Shown piece by piece: positions 55,341 through 64,000 of a DNA stretch of 64,000 nt. The DNA comes from Doryteuthis pealeii (taxonomy: Eukaryota; Mollusca; Cephalopoda; Myopsida; Loliginidae), in NCBI GenBank assembly GCA_023376005.1, contig CM042147.1, positions 116,510,574 to 116,574,573 of the forward strand, in the 5' to 3' direction. Numbering within the stretch: position 1 is the first letter of the stretch; every line of letters starts with the position of its first letter. The translations under genes were made by a program, and so were the position numbers. A model generated the notes under the pieces. The model saw nothing but the letters and a program-made list of their open reading frames with translations, was not told where the DNA came from and made no database searches.

Positions 55341-55990
55341 GCGCATGGTGTAATCGTTATTGTAGAAGTTATCCCCCAGATATCATAGAAACAATACAAT
55401 ACTCACCATCGCAGTGGGATTCTATGCACCATAGGATTCGATCTCTAGAGTATTGGTAGGTGGTTTATATACAGCTTTGGGTTATTCCACTATGAACTCT
55501 GGCAAGTACACTTCCTGGGTTTTGATTGGCTGATGGTTCTCAGGGTGAGTAAAGATATGGATAAGTACCCACTCTTCAGCCATCAGTCTGCACTATGCCA
55601 GCAGCATCCAAGGATTGTATTTAAGTTACAGCTTGCATGTTGTTCTTGTCTGCTAACTCGACGGTAGTTAGAATCCCACTGCGATGGTGAGTATTGTATT
55701 GTTTCTATGATATCTGGGGAATAACTTCTACAGTTATCATAGGAAATGGACACAAATTCAGATCCTGGGTGAGGCTGTTTGCATTTCACATAGCGCTAGT
55801 AACCCTGGGAAAGGTATGCATCCAACTATTCTCCTTCTATGGGTAAATAGTAGGGCAAACTGTGCTCTTTAACCTAGGTATGGCAACCAGTCTCTGTGAA
55901 GGAAAACTCTGAATTTAAATCTGTTAAACACCACTTAAGATATTGACCTTGTGTCACATCCTGCTCGCGCAGAGGGGTTGATAAATATAT
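55341..55990 (+). mobile_element. C SINE split by an X element
   Basis: The head GCGCATGGTGTAATCGTTAT (55,341-55,360) is cut by X and resumes at CATAGGAAATGGAC (55,738), running to GAGGGGTTGATAAATATATA. The order of events is clear: C inserted first, then X. Confidence 0.85.
55361..55732. mobile_element. X element, 372 bp, about 66-bp TIRs, 5-bp target duplication
   Basis: It begins TGTAGAAGTTATCCCCCAGA and ends GGGGAATAACTTCTACA, and the outer 66 or so bases are inverted copies. GTTAT lies at 55,356-55,360 and 55,733-55,737. A TATA-like TTTATATACAGC lies inside and no protein is encoded. CTAACTCGACGGTAGTTAGA resembles the D-element AATTCGACGGTAATTGGA, so D and X may share ancestry. Confidence 0.85.
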
Positions 55991-56399
55991 ATAATGAGGC
56001 ATCAACAATATTTTTGTTGTCCAGGTTGAAGACATTCTGAATTAAAAATTAAAAAAATTATGGATGATGGATTGATTGTGGATTACACATGACATGGATT
56101 CCCTGAAGGCCAGATTTGATGATTTGAAATAATTCTCTCTGGAACATGAGTGGACATAATTGACTCATCTTTGATGTACAAAAAAAAAGGAAAAAAAAAG
56201 AAAAGAAATATTTCTTAACAATTATACAAAAATAAATGTACAATGAACGTGATTCCCAAACCTATAGGCATAAAATAACCCTAGACTGGCATGCCATTAA
56301 GATGAATCAATCAGTCTTTTAACCACATGATTTCTCTTTCCAAAATTGTCTCACCCAAATTATAATTTGTAGAAAGATAAATATTCCAACAGTTTAATG

Positions 56400-56552
56400 C
56401 CCTGTCGGCTGGGGGGTTAGAATACACAGACTGCAGCTCTGCAGAGGGGTAAGACTTTCCTCAATGGGGCACCTGTTGGCCGTGGTAGCGACCTGTGATG
56501 CTTAAGGATGGAATCTTGGTGGATGAGCAGTCCATGACCTGCAACACTCCAC
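56400..56552 (+). mobile_element. B element, 5' part only
   Basis: GCCCTGTCGGCTGGGG through CAACACTCCAC. It is cut at the edge of the foldback element that follows, and the remainder of B is not found on the far side. Confidence 0.75.
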
Positions 56553-56940
56553 TATTAAAATAACGTCCCCAGCTATGTCGTCTCGGCAGTGTTACTTGAA
56601 AGAAAACAACCAACTTAGGGCGTTAAATGTATTTTAGAGGGGGGAGGGGCTTCTCTTTTTTTGTCGTAATTCTTATTTATTTATCATAATTTGTTTAGAA
56701 ATCCATTTATAGAAATTTGTCGTAATTCTTGTTTAGATATGAAGATGGATATCTATCTATCTACCTCAATTTGTTCATTTTTTACTTTGTTTATATATAT
56801 ATCTATCCACCCATCTCCATTTGTTCATATAAAAAAAGAGAAGCCCCCCCCCCTCTAAAATACATTTAACGCCCAAGTTGGTTGTTTTCTTTCAAGGAAC
56901 ACTGCTGAAACGACATAGATGGGGATGTTATTTTAATAGT
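56553..56940. mobile_element. F foldback element, about 105-bp arms
   Basis: TATTAAAATAACGTCCCCAG at the left is mirrored by the segment ending GGGGATGTTATTTTAATA. The inner GGGGAGGGGCTTCTC pairs with GAGAAGCCCCCCCCC. The loop (56,660-56,835) is T-rich with ATCTATCTATC. There is no transposase. Confidence 0.8.
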
Positions 56941-57267
56941 CACCAGGTAGCAATTTCTGAGGCAGGAGACCGGGACGCACTTCCTCATAAATTACCAAAT
57001 ATTGTTTTTACTTGTTGCTCTTCTAATCCTGGGTTGTATATCATGTTTACATTAATTAGATTAACGTTCATAGATGGAAAGAATAAAGACACTTGGGCTT
57101 GAGAAAATGGTGTGTATATTTTGTGTATATATATATATATATAATTTTGGAAACAGGCAGAAAAGAAAGGATTGTTGGTTTTGCTTGATTTAACTGAGAT
57201 ATATGAAGACTTGCAAGGTTGGTAACCTGAATGCACTGAATCTAATTCATCTGGATGCCCAACTCTC

Positions 57268-57668
57268 TTCCCCTCCAATCAATCGGCTGGTCACGTCAAG
57301 TCCTAGCACCTATATGATTTTCCCAACCCTATTGCCCTTATGGCAAGCCCCAACCCCTTTTTATCATATGGGTGCTAGAAGGCGGTGGCTGCGGGTCTAC
57401 ATGTCCTGGGAATGACATTAAACTCTATCTAATGGTGAGGTTCCAGTTTTGGAGGTTTGGGGAATGTGGAGCACCCCTTCATCACCTTGCTCCCTGGTCC
57501 ACACTGACCCGGAGTGGTAGTACCTGTTAGGGTCCCATCTATGGGTTAAATAGAAAAATGTATTTATAAAAAAAATTGTATTATCCATTAAGAATTGATT
57601 TATTTCAAAACTTTATCGGCATTGAATGACCCACTGAGGTTGATATGCTGTAAACAAACCAAACCAAA
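57268..57668 (+). mobile_element. B element, 5' truncated, 9-bp target duplication
   Basis: Only the 3' two thirds are present (from CCAATCAATCGGCTGGTCAC) with a tail of ACCAAACCAAACC. CCAACTCTC flanks it at 57,259-57,267 and 57,669-57,677. A truncated copy with its own duplication is the signature of target-primed reverse transcription. Confidence 0.85.
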
Positions 57669-57975
57669 CCAACTCTCGTGTCAATACACTCTCTTTGTCT
57701 GCATATACATAAATTAGTTTTAACTATTTTGACTTTGTCGAGTAGTAGTAGTAGTTGGGAGGCAAATGTGTTTTGTACTTTAAAATTCATAACATAGATA
57801 TGTGTGTGTTGGGGGATATGCCAGGATTGGTCTGCCAGAGAGATGGCCAAATAACAGAGATTGAATACAGTTATCCCACTGCATTATGTCAGAGTCTAAA
57901 GCCATTAAAGAGTCACTGCAGTTGGAGCCGGTAAAACTATATCAACTCCAGCTCCATTTACACTTTATACATATT

Positions 57976-58165
57976 TACCAACCCCTCTGTACGAGCAGGA
58001 TGAGATGCAAGGCCAATTTCTTAAGCTGAGTTTAACAGGTTTAAATTCAGTATTCATTCTCCTACTGGTTACCTAACCAAGGCTACAGAGCTCAGTCTGC
58101 CCTACTATTTACCATAGCTATAGGGAGAATAGTTGGATTCATACCTTTCTCAAAGGTATTGGCCC
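57976..58165 (-). mobile_element. C SINE, minus strand, head missing
   Basis: It starts ACCAACCCCTCTGTACGAGC and stops at TCTCAAAGGTATTGGCCCTA. Confidence 0.75.
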
Positions 58166-58590
58166 TAGTTTTGTCTGTAAAGTTATACAGTGCATACTCC
58201 TTATCAATAGATAATTAAAAACATCCTGGTTTTATATTTATCATAAATCAATTACATGAAGAGGAGTCAGAATCGGAGGAATCTGAGTTGGAGTCAAAGG
58301 TTTTATGTTAGACAAGGAAGTTCACTTAGGAATGACTGGTTAGATATCTCATTAGAGATTTTCTTTTCTTGGGTCTTCTTATACTAGTACTGAATCAGAT
58401 TGATGAAAAGCTGCAAAAGCAATGAGTTTCCAGGAACAGCTGACAAGATATCTAATGAGAAATTTCTTTGTCTGGAGACTTCTTACTCTGGCAGAAAATG
58501 GGATAGTAATTCATAACAATTTGTAGATGGGGACAAGGACAATGAAATTCTCTGGAGTAACCATTGAAATATCATGTACACAGAAACATT
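58166..58590. other. Unclassified sequence, internally repetitive
   Basis: Two similar stretches (around 58,340-58,375 and 58,450-58,485, each with ATATCT...ATTAGAGATTT-like or TAATGAGAAATTT words) suggest an old short duplication. No gene seen. Confidence 0.4.
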
Positions 58591-58591
58591 C

Positions 58592-58835
58592 AGTACTCTA
58601 CAGATGATGGTTTTGGGGTATGAATATTTTTTTTTTAATATAATAAAAGCGCATGGTGTAATCGTTATTGTAGAAGTTATCCCCCAGATATCATAGAAAC
58701 AATACAATACTCACCATCGCAGTGGGATTCTATGCACCATAGGATTCGATCTCTAGAGTGTTGGTAGGTGGTTTATATACAGCTTTGGGTTATTCCACTA
58801 TGAACTCTGGCAAGTTTACTTCCTGGGTTTTGATT
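58592..58835 (+). repeat. Duplicate of 55,283-55,532, including a truncated X element
   Basis: From AGTACTCTACAGATGATGG through the C-SINE head with GTTAT (58,664-58,668) and X from TGTAGAAGTT (58,669) to TGGGTTTTGATT, this copies the locus 3.3 kb upstream. X then jumps to CCTGGACGAAACTG, inside the C body. Confidence 0.9.
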
Positions 58836-59062
58836 CCTGGACGAAACTGTTGGCATTTCAAATGGCGCTAATACCCTTGGGAAAGGTATGAATCCAATTC
58901 TCCCTCCAGCTATGGCTAAATAGCAGGGCAGACTGGACTCTTTAACCATGGCTAGGTAACCAGTCTAGAAGGAAAACTCTGAATTCAAACCTATAAAAAC
59001 TCTGCTTAAGAAATTGACCTTGTGTCGCATCTTGCTCGTGCGGAGGGGTTGGTAAATATATA
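58836..59062 (+). mobile_element. C SINE body continuing after the X deletion
   Basis: CCTGGACGAAACTGTTGGCA to GGAGGGGTTGGTAAATATAT. With the head at 58,648-58,668 it forms a C SINE in which the inner junction has been deleted together with most of X. Confidence 0.8.
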
Positions 59063-59187
59063 TAAGATAAAAAGATACTGTACAATAAATACTCTTCACA
59101 AGTTATTATATACTAACTGAAGTACCTATCTACACTGGGTAAAAAGACTAAAACTTGGATAATAATTCGAATTGATTATAAGATATA

Positions 59188-59490
59188 ATGTTGGCATATG
59201 ACACTGATTTGAAAGCAAAAATTCTTCCAAGCCATTGCCGTGTCAGTGCTACTGTATGGCTGCATTACTCAACTCTATTGAAGTGCTTAGAGAAAAAACT
59301 AAATAGGAGTTACACAAGGATGCTGCATGCTGTCTTGAACAAATCTTGGAAGTTGCACCCCTACTACTTGCTTCTTATTACATTAACTGATTAAGACAAA
59401 CAAGGCATGCTTGACACTGCTGAAAAAGCAAGGACGAACTCATAAGTGACATTCTCCTGTGGACACCTATATATAGACACACCAATGTAA
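59188..59490 (+). pseudogene. LINE fragment downstream of the reverse transcriptase
   Basis: The main frame reads CLEKKLNRSYTRMLHAVLNKSW. The upstream piece GTGCTACTGTATGGCTGCAT gives VLLYGCI in another frame, and the downstream piece gives CGHLYIDTP. The order LLYGC, KLNxxYTRML, then a DT/HT segment fits the same LINE family as 36.5 and 53.0 kb. Several stops and shifts make it dead. Confidence 0.7.
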
Positions 59491-60155
59491 TAAATAAAAG
59501 TAAAAATAGAATAAAATAAATAAAAGTAAAAAATAAATTAAATAAAAGTAAAAATAAAAAAACTAAAAATAAAAGAAAATGAATAAAATTAAATAAAAGT
59601 AAAAATAAATAAAACAAATAAATAAAAGTAAAAATAAAAAAATAAATAAAATTAAATAAAAGTAAAAATATTTATTTTTACTTTTATTTAATTTTATTTA
59701 TTTTCTTTTATTTTTACTTTCATTTATTTGTTTTATTTATTTTTAAATAATATTGAAAAATATGAAAACAAATAAATAAAAGTAAAAATGAATAAAACAA
59801 ATAAATAAAAATAAAATAAAATAAATAAAATTAGAAATAAAAGTAAGTAAAAAAATAAATAAAACAAATAATGAAATAAAAAATAAAATAAATAAAAGTA
59901 AAAAGAAAGAAAGAAAAGTAAAAATGAAATAAATAAACAAAGTAAGAATAAACAAATAAAAGTAAAAATAGAATAAATAAATAAGGTAAAAATAAAGAAA
60001 GAAAAGTAAAACGAAATAAATGATTAAAATTAAAAATGAATAAGAATAGAATAAATTAATAAAAGTAAAAATAGTATAAATGAATGAATAAAAGTAAGAT
60101 AAAAAAATAAATGTATAAAAGTAAAAATTAGATAAATAAAAGTAAAAATTTAATT
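59488..60155. repeat. (AATAAAAGTAAA)-like tract, about 0.66 kb
   Basis: Irregular mixtures of AATAAATAAAAGTAAAAATA, including an inverted part (59,670-59,740) that makes a hairpin. Frames crossing it are Phe/Leu/Ile-rich artefacts. Confidence 0.9.
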
Positions 60156-60346
60156 AGTGTATATCCTTCATTTATTATTTGCATTTCTTATAATTTTTCA
60201 TTTGAAAATTTCCTGCTAGTATTTTTTTTTTTAAAGCTTAGAGAACAAAAGTTTCTATAGAGTTTGAGTACATGAAAAAAAAAATCATTTTTGCTGTCCT
60301 CAAAATGGTGTAGTTTGTTTGATTTATTATATTTATATATTTTTAG

Positions 60347-60398
60347 GTCTATTCCTGCTGAGAATCAAAGAGAAGACGATTAAAAAGAACCTAACACT
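60347..60398 (+). other. Weak candidate 52-bp internal exon
   Basis: It is preceded by TATATATTTTTAG, an acceptor-like site, and followed by GTAAGTTTCTTTTTTCC, a strong donor match. One frame is open across it (LFLLRIKEKTIKKNLT). Nothing else ties it to a known protein. AT-rich DNA produces such signals by chance. Confidence 0.15.
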
Positions 60399-60742
60399 GT
60401 AAGTTTCTTTTTTCCTTTTATTGAATTATTAGTTTTATATTCTCTTTCAATTGGATTTCTTTTTATAAACCATTTGCCATTGTATTAGCTGAAATTGATA
60501 AAAATGACATCAAACAGAATTTTGTATTCATTTGAAATGTGATCAGCAGATTTTTATGTAATTATCTGATTATTATGAAGTTGTGTGTGTTTTCTTGTTT
60601 TTGTTTTAACTTCATTTCTTTTTGCCTTGTGATATATTCAGTTTTGAATTGTTGTTTCTTGACAACTGTTGCAAGTTTTCTCTCTCTCTCTCTCTCCCTC
60701 CCTCTCTCATCTGACCACAAAATGTCATTCAGCTTGCCCTTG

Positions 60743-60900
60743 GCAGTGATGCTGATAGCTTTTTGATTTAGTGCATCCTGGACGCACATATTTGCTTTGA
60801 ATAAGTCCCTGGGAAAATTTAAGGGTCCCAACTAAAGCAGTCTAACTCCTACCTTGTAACCTATTCTGTGTAATTCATTTCTAAGAAACTATTGAAATGT
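60743..60900 (-). mobile_element. M element, partial
   Basis: AGTGATGCTGATAGCTTTTT to CTAAGAAACTATTGAAATGT, then abruptly a second M begins. Confidence 0.75.
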
Positions 60901-61435
60901 GCATCCTGGGACACACATATTTGCTTTGAATGAGTCCCTGGTATTGAAGTAAGTCAGTCAGTCTGCTACTATGGTTTGAACAACAGCAACTGGCCAAGCA
61001 CAACTGAACCAGTGTCAAGCCAACTGGTACTTATGGGAATTCAGAATAGTCCACTCATGCATTTGGGTGATTCCATTCCTTGAGTTTTGATTGGCTGCTT
61101 GGTTTCTATGATGTTCTGTGGTTTCATAAATAACCTGGCATTTTGCAGTAGTCTTTGCAGCAAACCAGGTTCGTATTGAGTTACTGATTGCTGCCTTGTC
61201 TTACCAATTCGACGGTAATAGGAACTAGTATGATTATTCTACACCTGGGAATATTTGTGGGTCCCAACTAAAGCAGTCTAACTCCCACCTTGTAACCTAT
61301 TCTGTGTAATTCATTTCTAAGAAACTATTGAAATGTATTTACATGAAATGAAGGAAGAAAAAAAGAAAAACACTGGGACATGGATACTATTTTACTGCAT
61401 CCTTTTAGATTTTTAGGAGTCAGGGAGTACGCATC
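60901..61435 (-). mobile_element. M element interrupted by a D element
   Basis: It runs from GCATCCTGGGACACACATAT to CCTGG, then D (60,942-61,243), then GAATATTTGTGGGTCCCAAC to GGAGTCAGGGAGTACGCATC. The right end passes into a palindrome, not the normal terminus. Confidence 0.8.
60942..61243 (-). mobile_element. D element, complete, inserted in M
   Basis: It reads TATTGAAGTAAGTCAGTCAG to TAGTATGATTATTCTACA. CCTGG is present on both sides (60,937-60,941 and 61,244-61,248), and joining the flanks restores M. With the 5.0-kb copy (ATAAT duplication) this fixes both D ends and a 5-bp duplication. Confidence 0.85.
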
Positions 61436-61520
61436 CTGTGTCCCTGACTCCTAAAAATCTAAAAGGATGCAGTAAAATAGTATCCATGTGTCCCAGTGTT
61501 TTTCTTTTTTTCTTCCTTCA
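61353..61520. repeat. Near-perfect palindrome of M sequence, about 80-bp arms
   Basis: AAAAACACTGGGACATGGAT at the left is mirrored to ATCCATGTGTCCCAGTGTTT at the right, with only a few central bases (around CGCATCC) unpaired. It is the outer part of M turned back on itself. Confidence 0.9.
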
Positions 61521-61776
61521 TCTCTGCCTTGGCATTCAGTTTCATCGCTGGCGCTACTTTTTCAAATTTAGGTGATACAATTTAGAGTTTGTTGCTTTTT
61601 TGTTTTTTCAACACTTGCAAGGTGTTTCTATTTCACTTTTTATTAAATCTGCTCTACTAACGTATTGAGCACTTCATATTCTTTATAACCCCGACTTATT
61701 TGGTTTAATATTTGTATCGACCTTCAATATTGCAATTAACTCGATATTCTATTCCTCGGTAAATCATCTTCTTTAT

Positions 61777-61779
<3 letters not shown>

Positions 61780-61824
<45 letters not shown>

Positions 61825-61970
61825 TGTTTTATAATTTGCTTGAAGCATTGTGTTTATATTGGTTTAGTGATTGGTTTTAAAGGCTTACCTTATTTTTCTT
61901 TACACTTGTATTGTGATAGCCTTCAAAACCAACCACCAAACCAATATATATTATATATATATATATATAA
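61780..61970. repeat. (TA)n tracts with a hairpin between
   Basis: TA at 61,780-61,821 and about 61,944-61,970. TTGGTTTAGTGATTGGTTTT (61,858) pairs with AAAACCAACCACCAAACCAA (61,925). Confidence 0.8.
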
Positions 61971-62429
61971 TTTAGGGATAAATGATAACATTTTATTTTT
62001 GCAATACATAAACTGTATCTACCATAATTCCTAGAAAAATCAAAATTCAAATTCTCGAGATTTGCTAACGACTATATATCGTTCAGCGTCCTGAAAATGA
62101 AATTTAAAAAAATTCTCTTCGAACATTTTTGAAAATTCTCCGTTTTTCTCCAACAAATTTTTTCTTCATTCAAAATAAAATTTCACTCTGATGAAGGTCG
62201 ATTTTTTTTCTCTATGTACGGAATTTTTTACATTTTTCTATTATTATTATTTCATTTCATTTGTTTATTTAATAATAATAATAGTTTGAATCGTGTACAC
62301 AAGATAAACTGACCAAACACATGTGTAAGTGATATTGATTAAATTCATCTTTTATTATCCATTCTGTACTTTCTTTTTTTTATTCATTCTTCCTCATATC
62401 GTCGGATTCAATTCCAATTCCATTTTTAC

Positions 62430-62481
<52 letters not shown>

Positions 62482-62820
62482 GAAGGCAAAATAATGCAAT
62501 TTATGTTGAAAAACATATTTATTAAAAAATTTTTTTTTTCTTTTTTCAATTTTAATTAAGAATTTTTTTTTCCTTTTTTTAATTTTAATTAAAAATTTTT
62601 TTTTCCTTCTTTTAATTTTAATTTTTAAATTTTAAAAATTTAATTTTTAGATTTTAAATTTAAATTTTTTTTTTTAATTTTTTTTAATTTTAATTTTTAA
62701 ATTTAAGTAAATATGTTTTTCAACATAAATTGCATTATTTTGCCTTTTTATGATTAATGTCTCAAACACACTATAAAAACAAAAACAAAAAAAAATCTTT
62801 ATATATGTGTGTATATATAT

Positions 62821-62856
<36 letters not shown>
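62430..62856. repeat. TA-flanked palindrome with a T/A-rich loop
   Basis: GGCAAAATAATGCAATTTAT at about 62,485 is mirrored by ATAAATTGCATTATTTTGCC ending at about 62,745 (arms about 42 bp). The loop repeats AATTTTAATTAAAAATTTTT. TA tracts lie outside at 62,431-62,465 and 62,812-62,856. Confidence 0.85.
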
Positions 62857-63124
62857 ATCCAAAAATACATTGTGGCAAACATAATGTTTATTTGTATCGA
62901 CTAATGAAATGTTGTGTGCCTGAGTTGAATTGCATGTACGTACATGTCAGATAAAAGTCAGATCTGAAACATTAACTTTTTTTTTTATTTTATTTACTTT
63001 TCATTTATTTCTTATTGATTCTTTTTGATGTCATTAATCATGGATAACAAAAAAAACAAAACAATTGAAAACAAGAAGTCAAAATGTATTTGCCCATTGT
63101 CAACAGGGATACACATGTTAAATA

Positions 63125-63222
63125 AGTATTATCTACATTATTCGGACTATTGTCCCCATCTTCATTGTTATTTGTACAACGTTTCGGCCAATATGCTGTC
63201 CGGCCTTTTTCAGGTTTTTTTT
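63125..63222 (+). repeat. Dispersed repeat with TACAACGTTTCGG motif, copy 2
   Basis: Counterpart of 11,745-11,845 (ACAACGTTTCGGCCAATATG, GTCCGGCCTTTTTCAGG), followed by poly-T. Confidence 0.65.
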
Positions 63223-63239
63223 TTTTTTTTTTGTCCAAT

Positions 63240-63488
63240 TGGACACGTGGCTTAGTGGATAAGGTAGAGTGTTTGGCTAGGAATCACAAGGTTCTTGGTT
63301 CGATGCTGGCCCTTGCCGACTCAGCGTATGAGTAGCACAGGGATGTGTGCGGTAAAGTGAGGAGCTGGTAGTAGGTGTGGCACTCACCTCAGATGCTAAA
63401 ATAATCTCCTTGGTCTAGCGCTAGTGAAAAGAAGATAGATTACCTCGCTGTCTGGCTTTACCGACATTAGGCTGCCCTGGTGACTTTC
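63240..63488 (+). mobile_element. S SINE, near end of window
   Basis: The head ACACGTGGCTTAGTGGATAA differs from other S heads. From GGTAGAGTGTTTGGCTAGGA on it is typical S with B box GGTTCGATGCT and 3' end GGCTGCCCTGGTGACTTTC. Confidence 0.85.
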
Positions 63489-63489
63489 T

Positions 63490-64000
63490 TATCCTTAGTT
63501 TTATTTACTTGGAATTTTATCTTGGGGAAACCAGAAAAATCCATTTTTTCAGGTGACATTAGGTAAGTGAGGAAGGACTGTGCCACATTTCTGAATATGA
63601 GAGGATTGTTGAACAATGGTTGTTGTGTGGGTGGCTTGTGTTTTGAGATCTTGGTTGTTATTGTCCTCAACTTGTCTGGATAGTAATCTCCCTTGTTTGC
63701 CTCTTCAAAATCTCACAGTAAAAACTGATGTTTATACTTTGATAAAAAAAAAAAAGAAAAAAAAAGGGAAATTAATTTCTTGTGGACAATGGATTTCAAA
63801 AAACATGCAAAACAAACAAAAAAAAGCCATCAACATTAGCTTAATGTTGTTGCGAAATTGGCTTGTTTTGATTTTTGATTTTTTCCATTGTAATTGTAAT
63901 GACTTCTGTTTTGCCTCAAGTTCATAATAAAAACGTCTTGCCTCTGTTGGTGAGGCTTAGAATACTCTGACTGTATCTCCTGCAGATTGATTAAACCTCC
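63490..64000. other. Unclassified sequence to the window end
   Basis: It contains A-rich runs at 63,744-63,770. Frames at 63,467-63,670 and 63,616-63,927 show no recognised motif. Confidence 0.45.

Noticed and set aside
56400..57668. One B element split by the F foldback
   Set aside because: The sequence after F is not the continuation of the 5' piece, and the 57,268 copy has its own target duplication, so these are two separate B copies.
59378..59955. Phe/Leu/Ile-rich small membrane proteins on the minus strand
   Set aside because: Direct translation of the (AATAAAAGTAAA)-like tract.

Overview
This window is eukaryotic, AT-rich and made almost entirely of repeats. I find no complete host protein-coding gene and no functional RNA gene. 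The content is short tRNA-derived SINEs, small terminal-inverted-repeat (TIR) elements, LINE and mariner debris, many (TA)n tracts and several tandem arrays. The main SINE has a tRNA-like head with clear A and B boxes and a body ending in GGCCGCCCCGACGACTTTA. I associate this style with cephalopod (octopus or squid) genomes. That is inference: a mollusc, probably a cephalopod, and no host exon confirms it. For the families below I use private labels: S (tRNA SINE, about 260 bp), C (second tRNA SINE, about 280 bp, tail running into (TA)n), B (about 590 bp retroelement with target-site duplications), M (about 290 bp element ending in TGCTGATAG/CTATCAGCA), D (about 300 bp element with 5-bp target duplications), P, K, X and F (foldback or TIR elements), E, H, A and Q (dispersed repeats).

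Layout. 1-25,009 is ordinary repeat-rich sequence: foldback elements at 23-260 and 368-577; a 31-bp array at 3,231; three A copies; B- and M-derived tandem arrays at 4.6-6.1 kb; complete B copies at 8.2 and 13.7 kb; a 30-bp array in E at 12.4 kb; a 0.9-kb TG/TA tract at 15 kb; K, mariner and P elements at 16.8-21.3 kb; and a 34-bp array at 22.6-23.3 kb.

25,010-53,010 is one giant palindrome. The left arm (25,010-38,858) and the right arm (38,899-53,010) are inverted copies of each other around a spacer of about 40 bp. Every left-arm feature reappears reversed on the right, including S, C, B, D, M, P and E copies, a LINE reverse-transcriptase fragment with a 98-bp array, and an unrecognised 142-aa reading frame. 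The right arm carries many one-base insertions and deletions, which become dense beyond about 44 kb, and one extra S copy. This could be a fold-back long-read or assembly artefact with one arm poorly polished, or a real inverted duplication. Sequence alone does not settle it, but the error pattern favours an artefact.

53,011-64,000 returns to repeat-rich sequence: LINE debris, a cluster of C SINEs, the X element with its own partial duplicate, a foldback element at 56.6 kb, an (AATAAAAGTAAA)-like tract at 59.5-60.15 kb, a D element inserted in an M element at 60.9 kb, and two hairpins near 61.4 and 62.6 kb.

The clearest biological theme is that internal pieces of at least five transposable-element families have become tandem arrays in place. 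I see no gene network. The window reads as intergenic or intronic DNA, with one weak candidate exon at 60,347-60,398.
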